NCBI GenBank assembly: GCA_039029315.1
Contig: JBCCGK010000014.1
Span: forward strand, 94,420-158,419
Length of the DNA stretch: 64,000 nt
Reading direction: 5' to 3'
Source of the DNA: JBCCCJ01 sp039029315
GTDB lineage: Bacteria > Bacteroidota > Bacteroidia > J057
Shown here: positions 26,127 to 33,054 of the stretch, piece by piece
How positions within the stretch are numbered: the first letter of the stretch is position 1
Layout: each line of letters opens with the position of its first letter
Program-made: the position numbers and the translations under genes
The notes under the pieces: model-generated
Database searches by the model: none
The model's input: the letters and a program-made list of their open reading frames with translations, nothing else
What the model was told of the DNA's origin: nothing

Positions 26127-26993
26127 ATGGAATTTACAAAGCTCTTAAAACGCTTAATCAGGACTTTAGGGCATTCAGAACTTGGACCGATATTCCAATG
26201 TCTTCTGATCCTATCCGAGGAGGTTCCTTTGGTCAAGGATCAACGAAATAGCATAATCAGTCTCCAGGGGCAGTATACATACCTGGCATCACAGAAGTCT
26301 TTCATGAGACCTGATGATTATATGATTGCACTGAATGGGATTAGATCCAATGTTCTGAGTCTGTTGGAAGATTGCCTGGACTATGAAATAAAGGCTAGAG
26401 ATTTTACTGGTGAAATGCCTTTGATCCTCAGCGACAATATTCAGACACAATTAAGAGAGATCGAAAGAAACTCCCTGAAATTTACCTCAAGCAATCAAAG
26501 GAAGATCAGAAGAAGAATTGGGCCTGTCATTGGACTCTTTGTGTTGATGGGTATGCTTGCAATTGCTGGTATTCAGGGGGGGGAATCTATGAGAGCTGTC
26601 AAAGGAAATGATCCAGTCCCGGAAAAAGAGAAGCCATCTGGTGATCATATCGTTGTGAAACCTCCCTCGCAAAAGGAAAAAAACAAGCCTTCTGATCAGT
26701 CTCATTCTCCTGCTGAAGCAAAGGTGGAATCCAGCCGTCAGCTTCCCAAACAGCCCTTAAAAGAGGAAGAGCAGAAGATGGATTTGGCAATTTATACAGT
26801 TCCGGGTAGTGTTGAGATATTTAAAAATGGAGAATTTCTGGATAAAACCTCAAAGGCTGCTGGAGGAGTATCCATAGAATTGGCTGAAGGCTCCCATATA
26901 TTGGAATTCAGAAAATCGGGATATCAATCAACCAGAGAGAGAGTCAATATTCCAAAGCAGCAAACGCTTCAAGTGGAGCTCGAAAAAGAATAA
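26127..26993 (+). CDS. EAD11-like domain - transmembrane - PEGA protein
   Basis: This is a 288-residue membrane protein with three parts. The N-terminus (about 1-85) has the helical pattern of effector-associated domain 11: a short helix, CLLILSEEVPLVKDQRNSIISLQGQYTYLASQK, a linker MRPDDYMIALNGI and RSNVLSLLEDCL. One transmembrane helix follows at 131-150 after the basic KIRRR. Beyond it lie a Pro/Lys/Glu-rich linker and a C-terminal PEGA domain (about 220-285: YTVPGSVEIFKNGEFLDKTS, LAEGSHILEFRKSGYQ). EADs are small adaptor domains that recruit effectors in bacterial conflict or signalling systems, and PEGA domains are surface or periplasmic modules. The basic side faces inward, giving cytoplasmic EAD and periplasmic PEGA. 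No second EAD is seen in the window. The stop codon is the target of a MITE insertion. Confidence 0.68.
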   Translation: MEFTKLLKRLIRTLGHSELGPIFQCLLILSEEVPLVKDQRNSIISLQGQYTYLASQKSFMRPDDYMIALNGIRSNVLSLLEDCLDYEIKARDFTGEMPLILSDNIQTQLREIERNSLKFTSSNQRKIRRRIGPVIGLFVLMGMLAIAGIQGGESMRAVKGNDPVPEKEKPSGDHIVVKPPSQKEKNKPSDQSHSPAEAKVESSRQLPKQPLKEEEQKMDLAIYTVPGSVEIFKNGEFLDKTSKAAGGVSIELAEGSHILEFRKSGYQSTRERVNIPKQQTLQVELEKE

Positions 26994-27154
26994 GAGACTG
27001 TTTAGGAATCTGTGCTGAGAATTATTATCGTGTATTTTTTTCTCAGGCAAGGCTCTTTTATGTTCTCATAGTGGTGCTATGAGAACAAACAAAGCCGCAG
27101 AATGAGGAAAAAAGACGCATACAAAAAATAAGTGACAGGTTTTCAAACAGTCTC
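26994..27154 (+). mobile_element. MITE-like hairpin element, family 1, copy D (161 bp)
   Basis: This copy has the same orientation as, and is nearly identical to, copy A at 5080, with ends GAGACTGTTT and AAACAGTCTC. TAA is duplicated at 26991-26993 and 27155-27157. The left TAA is the stop codon of the EAD/PEGA gene. The centre of the hairpin lies near 27069-27081. Confidence 0.9.
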
Positions 27155-27314
27155 TAAACCAGTATACAGAATTTTTTCTGGTTCAGAGGCTGAAATCAAT
27201 CTGCTTAACACATGTCAAAATAATTCATTGTCGGTTGGAAGCGACTCCTGAATGGATAAGTTTCTGATTCACCAATGAATAAGTCTGTATAAATAAAGCG
27301 GTAAATCCTGATGT

Positions 27315-28268
27315 ATGAAAAAAAATATTTGCTTGGCACTCAGTGTGCTTATTGTAGGATGGACTCACGGACAGGACGTAAAATCCGATTGCTCTGAACA
27401 GTATCGTGTGGTACTATTTGAGTTCGTGATAGAATCCCCCAAAACAGAAAGAGATGAGAAGATAGATACCCTAACTTTTTCGAAAACTCTGCCAAGATAT
27501 ATCTCGAATTTCTTGATCCAGGATACGAAATTATTCAGCATCCTGGAGCGTGAACAACTCGCGATCATCAAGCGGGAAGAGTCAGATATGGACAAACTGA
27601 AAATCAATCCTGAATCTCTCCGAACTACTGTAGACAAAATCAATCAGGAAAGACATGAAAATGGCCTATGTCCAGGCAATACGGCCCTGATTGGGGTGTG
27701 TCGGGTTGAAAAAGATCATATCAGCATCATAGCGAGATTGGTAGACATCCGTTCAGCAAAATGGGTCAGTTCCACCATCAAAAGGATAAAACGAAACGAA
27801 GATATGGACATTGGGGAACTTGCTGAAAGTATCGCATGCAGACTCAGAACGCAGCCAAATAGTTCAGTCCAATCGGCATGTGAGGATTGTAGTTTTCAGA
27901 TGGGACGAATCCACCACAGTCAGAATGTGAAGGAGGTGAAGAAAATTCAAAAAATGATTGTCAAGTTGAAAAAGCTTCAACAACAGAGCATGGGTCCTGA
28001 TTTTGACCCCAAAAAGATATCCTTGTACAGGAAGATCCATGATTCGGAATTAAAGGAACTAACTCCTGTTTTGTACTATCTGACACTCTCCTGGTATAAA
28101 GAAAAATCCTATTTCAATAGCAAAGAGAAATCAATGGAATACTTGAAGCAAGCAAAAACGTTTTACTGTGACGGCTATACTGAAATCGAGGCGGAAATTG
28201 TGAATGAACTATTCAATCTCAATTTGCATAATCCCACTACTGCCCTGAAATATTTTAACAGGGAATGA
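27315..28268 (+). CDS. Exported CsgG/FlgO-like protein
   Basis: This is a 317-residue protein with a signal peptide (CLALSVLIVGWTHGQ). Residues about 28-175 resemble the CsgG/TolB-N-type alpha/beta domain of outer-membrane assembly factors: RVVLFEFVIESP, LPRYISNFLIQDTKLFSILEREQLAIIKREE, NTALIGVCRVEKDHISIIARLVDI. The second half is helical (KEVKKIQKMIVKLKKLQQQ) and ends in a TPR-like stretch. There is no lipobox, unlike true CsgG. It sits between a MITE and the OmpA-like gene at 28312, 43 bases before it, and the two are likely cotranscribed. A role in an envelope complex is plausible; the exact function is unknown. Confidence 0.65.
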   Translation: MKKNICLALSVLIVGWTHGQDVKSDCSEQYRVVLFEFVIESPKTERDEKIDTLTFSKTLPRYISNFLIQDTKLFSILEREQLAIIKREESDMDKLKINPESLRTTVDKINQERHENGLCPGNTALIGVCRVEKDHISIIARLVDIRSAKWVSSTIKRIKRNEDMDIGELAESIACRLRTQPNSSVQSACEDCSFQMGRIHHSQNVKEVKKIQKMIVKLKKLQQQSMGPDFDPKKISLYRKIHDSELKELTPVLYYLTLSWYKEKSYFNSKEKSMEYLKQAKTFYCDGYTEIEAEIVNELFNLNLHNPTTALKYFNRE

Positions 28269-28311
28269 CATATGTGTAAAAAAAGAAAATGGCGATAAAC
28301 TTTCAGACAAA

Positions 28312-29775
28312 ATGAAACGAACCATATTAAAAAGAGTGTTCTCAATTCTGTTGATAGGATTGGTTGGAATATCTCTTCATGCTCAACATAAACCAGAACC
28401 CATCGATATTGATGAGTTGAGATCCAGGGCAATCCAAAGAATTATCTTTCGGATTTTCCCAAATAAACTCCAGTCCAGATTTAAGAAACTAGCCAAAAGT
28501 AATAACCAAAACAATGTACAGGCCGCACGGCTTTTTTTGGCTGAATTGCGAAGCCAGGAAAAAGAAGAAGAATATATCAAGAAGTTTCCGTATACCTATT
28601 TTCTACTAAAAGTCGTGGTAGCAAATGCGTTTGAAGCGTCGAATACATTCTCGGAAGCGGAGATCGCAGACAATTTGTTGAGCAGGAGTGTCCTCATCCA
28701 GCTGAGTGAGGAGGATCTTACACAAGCAGATATTGAGGCGCTGAAATGGCTCAAGAGATTGGCACAGATCAAACGATTTTTGTCTGGAAGCTCTATTCCC
28801 GCAGATACGGTAAGGAGAGCGGCTATTTCATATGTGCAATTCATTCAGAATGAGAAACAAAAAATCTCGGATACCATTGCTGTTAAGAATGAAAAAATCA
28901 TCGATATCCAGCGAAAAATCAAATCTCTCAACAATAGAGTGGATGACTTGGATGTCGAGCGGATACAAAAAGTATCAGTGGTAGATATGCGCCTTGACCA
29001 GGCGGATCAAATAAGAAAGGAGTTGGAAATGGCCAAAAAGAGCCTCTCAAGCTCTGATTTAAGTCTGTCTGGGAATTCCAAAATCCAAATCGATACCAAA
29101 AGAGGAATTGTAGATAATTTCTTGGAAGCTTCTCCTGAGCGATATGAGATTGGGAGACATTGTGATGGGGAAATACAGGAGATTGCCTATCAACTCATTG
29201 AGTTGTTTTTGATCAAGGTGACGGAGCTAAAACGAGACGAAAAGGACAGTTTGGTGATTGATCTACAACTAATCGGTCATGCAGATGGACATGGATATCA
29301 GAAATTGCTGAATATCAAAAGCTCCATGTCCATCGATGGGGTTCGTTATGTGGTGGATGGGCAGTACAAAGACTGCAACATTGAGCGAAATAACCGCATA
29401 ACCAATGAACAATTGGCTTTTTTGAGGGCCTATTGTGCTTATGGAATTTTTCAGGATTGGCTTCTTCAGAATGGAATTGATTTGCAGAACAGTAAGCATC
29501 GGATTGATTTTGCGGTAGAAGAACATCCGGAGAAAGGACCCGAATATCGGAAAATTGAGATTAAACTGTCCGTAGACAAATTGTATCTCCACCACGAGGA
29601 GGAAATAGGGGAGTTGAAAGCCGAAATTCGGCGTCTGGAAACCCGAAAAGAAATATTGGAGGCGGAAATAGATGAGCTGGAAAAAAAGAAAGAACGTCTA
29701 GAAAAACTCCTCGCTCAAAGTGGGCCTGATGGGGTGAAAACCAAGAGAATCCTTGAAATGATCAGAGCAACCTGA
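28312..29775 (+). CDS. Exported coiled-coil protein with a divergent OmpA-like domain
   Basis: This is a 487-residue protein with a signal peptide (VFSILLIGLVGISLHAQ). The first 190 residues are helical and unassigned. A coiled coil follows (about 180-245). Residues about 300-425 look like an OmpA/MotB peptidoglycan-binding fold: LVIDLQLIGHADGHGYQ corresponds to the usual I-x-GHTD-x-x-G, then NNRITNEQLAFLRAYCAYG, DWLLQNGIDL and YRKIEIKLSV. The key TD becomes AD and the typical RR becomes RK, so the domain is diverged. A second strong coiled coil (EEIGELKAEIRRLETRKEIL onwards) ends the protein, which is an unusual position after an OmpA domain. It is probably periplasmic and cell-wall associated, paired with the CsgG-like protein upstream. 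Confidence 0.65.
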   Translation: MKRTILKRVFSILLIGLVGISLHAQHKPEPIDIDELRSRAIQRIIFRIFPNKLQSRFKKLAKSNNQNNVQAARLFLAELRSQEKEEEYIKKFPYTYFLLKVVVANAFEASNTFSEAEIADNLLSRSVLIQLSEEDLTQADIEALKWLKRLAQIKRFLSGSSIPADTVRRAAISYVQFIQNEKQKISDTIAVKNEKIIDIQRKIKSLNNRVDDLDVERIQKVSVVDMRLDQADQIRKELEMAKKSLSSSDLSLSGNSKIQIDTKRGIVDNFLEASPERYEIGRHCDGEIQEIAYQLIELFLIKVTELKRDEKDSLVIDLQLIGHADGHGYQKLLNIKSSMSIDGVRYVVDGQYKDCNIERNNRITNEQLAFLRAYCAYGIFQDWLLQNGIDLQNSKHRIDFAVEEHPEKGPEYRKIEIKLSVDKLYLHHEEEIGELKAEIRRLETRKEILEAEIDELEKKKERLEKLLAQSGPDGVKTKRILEMIRAT

Positions 29776-29927
29776 GCAAGTACAAGCCTTCGTCAATCTG
29801 TGAATCGAACGTTCGACCACCAGATATCCAGCATCCTTTCTGGAATTCACTTATGTAGCCAATGGCAGATGGCAACACCATGTGCACATAAGTAGGGGGA
29901 CATATTTACATATGCTTCTTCTATTCT

Positions 29928-30035
29928 TCCTCCAAAAGGGGAAATCATTGATTCCCGGCCTTGTGGGTTGGTTTCTTCCGCTGGCGGGAGAGCGAGAGGG
30001 TGGAAGATGATTGCCAAATATAAATGTATCCAAAT
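29928..30035 (+). repeat. Dispersed 108-bp repeat, copy 1
   Basis: From CCTCCAAAAGGGGAAATC through GGCCTTGTGGGTTG and GGAGAGCGAGAGGGTGGAAG to AAATATAAATGTATCC this stretch matches 41188-41295 closely. It occupies the middle of the 29776-30112 gap between the OmpA-like and LamG genes; the rest of the gap shows no feature. No terminal inverted repeats or target duplication were found. Confidence 0.75.
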
Positions 30036-30112
30036 CCTTAAGTGTCTAGTAAATGATGACCTTCTGCCACCTTCCCACTAACATAACAATCCTTTTTTCA
30101 ATCGAAGAACGA

Positions 30113-31255
30113 ATGAAGACAACACTTTTTTTCATTTCTCTCCTTCTCACCCTTCCAGTAGTTGGACAAGAGACATTGCAGCACGGACTCTCCTATTATT
30201 GGACATTCGATTCCAGTGAGTCCACTGATGCGATCTTCCCGGAGTTTGGGGACGTAAATTCATCCGGCAAACTCAGCAAGGATCTCGATCTGTTGAGAAC
30301 CGGAAAACGCAAGAATGCTCTGGCCTTGGGAAAAACTGAGTCCGCAGTGTTTGAAATCAGTGAAGGGGCAGACCTTTACAATTTCTTTTCTATTGGGTTT
30401 TGGTTCTTAACGACCACCTTGCAAAAAGAGCAAACCTTGTTTCATCAATTTGATGGAGAGGGCAGGTACATGAAATTCATGGTAAGTAATAATCATTTTG
30501 TGTTCAAATACAAGGATGGAAGAGGCAATGAAGGCAAGCAGGTATACAAAGTTGAGAATTTTCAGTCGGACGAGTGGAATTACGTCATGCTAACCTTGGA
30601 AGGGGCAGATCTGACTGTCTATTTTAATTGCTTTCAGTTACCCTCCAATAGACCCAAAAAAGTAATCATGAACCTGCGTGAATCCCAAAAAGGAGACATG
30701 CAATACTGGGGCAACAATCAGGAATTGAACTCCCCCTTTATTGGCAAGCTGGATGAAATCACGATCTATGAAAGAGTCCTGTCGGATATAGAAATAGATC
30801 AACTTTGCTCAGGCAGCTATCCGATAGAGTACGATGAACCAAAAGAGGTGGAAGAGGATTTCTTTGATGGGAAGAAAATACACTTTAAAGACCAGCTCAA
30901 AGTTCTGACAGCGACCAATATTGCTCACTTCAAGATTTGGGATTCCCAAAAGATCGATGGAGATAGTGTTGCCTTGTTTATTAATGGAGAGCTCATTGGC
31001 AATTTCCAATTAAGGAGTGAAAAAGAGGCCAATATTGGCTCTTTTTCTGTGCAAAGTGATACAACCAATGTGCTCTTATTGTATGCCTTGAATACAGGAG
31101 AGCTTGGAGCCAATACTGCCAAGATTGAAATCACCTTGGGGAGGAAGAAATTCAAAATAGAATTGTCATCAGATAAGGATCGCTGCGAAGCCATTCCGAT
31201 CAAAGTTACTCCTAGAACGAAAAGGGGGAAGATTTCGTCCCGAAACAAGGACTGA
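30113..31255 (+). CDS. Secreted LamG-domain protein
   Basis: This is a 380-residue protein; the ATG at 30113 gives a signal peptide (TTLFFISLLLTLPVVGQ), while the frame is open upstream to 30053. Residues about 25-240 form a LamG/concanavalin-like lectin domain (HGLSYYWTFDS, LYNFFSIGFWFLTTTLQKEQ, DEWNYVMLTLEGADLTVYFN, FIGKLDEITIYERVLSD). Residues about 260-355 hold a second beta-domain with FKIWDSQKIDGDSVALFING and LLLYALNTGELGANTAKIEI, a module common in Saprospiraceae secreted proteins. There is no T9SS domain. It is probably a periplasmic or surface glycan- or protein-binding protein. The neighbouring genes are envelope proteins on the same strand. Confidence 0.8.
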   Translation: MKTTLFFISLLLTLPVVGQETLQHGLSYYWTFDSSESTDAIFPEFGDVNSSGKLSKDLDLLRTGKRKNALALGKTESAVFEISEGADLYNFFSIGFWFLTTTLQKEQTLFHQFDGEGRYMKFMVSNNHFVFKYKDGRGNEGKQVYKVENFQSDEWNYVMLTLEGADLTVYFNCFQLPSNRPKKVIMNLRESQKGDMQYWGNNQELNSPFIGKLDEITIYERVLSDIEIDQLCSGSYPIEYDEPKEVEEDFFDGKKIHFKDQLKVLTATNIAHFKIWDSQKIDGDSVALFINGELIGNFQLRSEKEANIGSFSVQSDTTNVLLLYALNTGELGANTAKIEITLGRKKFKIELSSDKDRCEAIPIKVTPRTKRGKISSRNKD

Positions 31256-31386
31256 CAGCTCCTGGAACAGCCGTTAGTGGAACCACAGAGCAAAAATAAA
31301 GGTGAAACCCATGATTATTTGTGGAAGGTAGCGAAATATTCTACCTTCATTTTGGAGTTGACAGATTTAATTGATTTCAAAATAGA

Positions 31387-31920
31387 ATGGGGTTATTCGA
31401 TTTCATAAGCAAAAACAAAGGACCAAAGATTGAGGATCTTGTTTGGATGACTCAATCAGCAAAAATGCGCGGCTGCCTGAAGATTTTGCAGGAAAATTCA
31501 CAAGCATTTCTAGTGGCTTGGTCTCCCTTGACGGTAAAGCAGTTTCAGGATTTTTTCCATGAACATACAAACAGGGAACCAAATATTACTCTGGCCTCCT
31601 ATCTCAATGCGACTTCCGGCAAGGTATATTTCCTGGAGCATCATCCACGCTTGAGCAAGGAACAAGCTATGTTCAAGGCAATTGGATTGAAGGAAGCTGT
31701 CTTTCTCAACGCGATGGATGATCCCCTGATGCAAGCCTTCAATAGCGCGCGTATGATCAACATGATGGAAAGAATGGGGGTGAAAGAAGATGAAATTATT
31801 CAACATACGATGATCACAAAATCGATTGCCAATGCCCAAAAGAAACTGGATGAGCATGGTGCGATCAGTCGCCTTCCGCCTGAGATCCGAGAATGGGCCG
31901 AGAGTGTGAAAGATTATTGA
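31387..31920 (+). CDS. Free-standing SecA NBD2-like protein
   Basis: This is a 177-residue cytoplasmic protein. Residues about 112-160 line up with the end of the SecA second nucleotide-binding domain. Here DDPLMQAFNSARMINMMERMG is followed by IIQHTMITKSIANAQKKL; in SecA the corresponding text is of the form EDxLMRIFxSDR, MMxKLGM and IEHxxVTKAIANAQRKVE. The upstream part (EDLVWMTQSAKMRGCL, AFLVAWSPLTVKQFQDF) could be the remainder of the RecA-like NBD2 fold. There is no Walker A/DEAD core, preprotein cross-linking domain or scaffold domain, so it cannot be a motor on its own. It is an intact ORF with its own start, not a visible fragment of a neighbouring secA. The role is unknown. Confidence 0.7.
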   Translation: MGLFDFISKNKGPKIEDLVWMTQSAKMRGCLKILQENSQAFLVAWSPLTVKQFQDFFHEHTNREPNITLASYLNATSGKVYFLEHHPRLSKEQAMFKAIGLKEAVFLNAMDDPLMQAFNSARMINMMERMGVKEDEIIQHTMITKSIANAQKKLDEHGAISRLPPEIREWAESVKDY

Positions 31921-32045
31921 GTGTCCGAATGAACGTTCGAGGGACTTGTAGATAATTTTTTAGTAGCACCGGGCTGATTTAAGCAGTTTCCCAAACGCTA
32001 TCTCCAGACATATTTGTTTCTTCTTTGTGAATTCAGACAAAGGCT

Positions 32046-32111
32046 TTATTGTGCTGAGCGGAGACCTCTGATCTTAAGTTCTGACCCTCTTTTAAATGAA
32101 TAAAATGTCAT
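32046..32111 (-). pseudogene. Relic of a further SUMF1 gene end
   Basis: Read on the minus strand this stretch ends LKIRGLRSAQ-stop, matching the ends of the three intact SUMF1 proteins (YGIRGVRSAQ, NLSLRGVRSVQ, YGIRGVRTAQ). The last 15 bases (ATTGTGCTGAGCGGA on the plus strand) are identical to the end of the gene at 35793. Upstream the similarity fades within about 22 codons. It lies beyond the terminator of the leftmost cassette and indicates that the array once extended further. Nothing else is seen in the 31921-32223 gap. Confidence 0.55.
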
Positions 32112-32160
32112 CGTTGAATGGAGGCAAAGGCTTTTTCTGACAAAATATCCCACTCAAGGC

Positions 32161-32197
32161 AAAAAACCCCCATCCCCGAATCCGAGATGGAGGTCCC
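32161..32197 (-). terminator. Terminator of cassette 1
   Basis: Read on the minus strand, GACCTCCATCTCGGATTCGG pairs with GGGATGGGGG and is followed by TTTTTT. The same hairpin follows cassettes 2 and 3. Confidence 0.75.
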
Positions 32198-32223
32198 AAA
32201 GTCATGAAAAATACACCTACTAC

Positions 32224-33036
32224 TCACCGTCGTACCTGAATTCGATAGGCACCAATGATTCCTTTATGTCTGTGTGTGATTTGTAGGACATATATGCCGA
32301 CGGACAAGCTGCTCAGATTCAGATGAGTCTCAAGGCTAAGATCCACATCCTGTATGGACCTGCTGATCCCAACATCCCGACCCATGAGATCGAAGACCCG
32401 GAATCCCAAATCACCAGGAATCTCCCCTGTCAATCGGATGTGGAGGAGGTCCGCTGTAGGATTCGGATAAAGAGAAACAGATAGACCATCCCTTTCTCCG
32501 TCTATTATTTCTTCTTCTTTTGGCTGAGTTTCGAAATGACTGTGTGTGGAAGAGAAAGCTGGATGTTGAATGACAAATAAACCGAAGATCCGGGAATTAT
32601 CTACGCCATCATTGAACCCTCCTGAAAAAATGGAATTGTTCCTTTGAAGGCAAAAATAGACATGCGCGGCTCCATCTCCATCTCCTCCTCGAAAAATCTC
32701 ATGATTGTCCGCCTGTGCGAATTTTTCCATGCAGATTCCATCATCCGGCCCACCTTTGAAGATCTGCCCATTCAACGACACGCTATAATGGTCCATCGTA
32801 ATGCCATCATCCGGTCCACCTTGAAAGATCTCATGATTATCAGCCTGTGAATGTCTGATCATATGATGTCCATCATCCTGTCCTCCTTTGAAAATGGTAT
32901 GATTCTGCGCTTGACTGAAAGATTGTGTAACATGACCATCGTTCTTTCCTCCCTTGAAGACAGGATTGTTTTGCGCCAGCAAAGGAATCTGCCATCCCAT
33001 CCAGCAAAGAAGCAGGACACTGATTTGTGTTTTCAT
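32224..33036 (-). CDS. T9SS surface protein with six 22-residue repeats (cassette 1, short form)
   Basis: This is a 270-residue protein with a signal peptide ending in LLAQ (residue 22). Residues 23-153 are six repeats of exactly 22 residues with consensus N-[NHQ]-x-I-F-x-G-G-x-x-[DE]-G-x8-Q-x. A T9SS type A sorting domain starts at about residue 186 (VSLYPNPTADLLHI) and ends IGAYRIQVRR. Compared with its paralogues at 34732 and 37470 it lacks the roughly 80-100 residue domain between repeats and sorting signal. It starts 18 bases after the SUMF1-fold gene of the same cassette, so the two are cotranscribed and followed by a terminator. The repeat region should be displayed on the cell surface; its ligand is unknown. 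Confidence 0.85.
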   Translation of the reverse strand: MKTQISVLLLCWMGWQIPLLAQNNPVFKGGKNDGHVTQSFSQAQNHTIFKGGQDDGHHMIRHSQADNHEIFQGGPDDGITMDHYSVSLNGQIFKGGPDDGICMEKFAQADNHEIFRGGDGDGAAHVYFCLQRNNSIFSGGFNDGVDNSRIFGLFVIQHPAFSSTHSHFETQPKEEEIIDGERDGLSVSLYPNPTADLLHIRLTGEIPGDLGFRVFDLMGRDVGISRSIQDVDLSLETHLNLSSLSVGIYVLQITHRHKGIIGAYRIQVRR

Positions 33037-33054
33037 GATGCTATTGTTATATCA

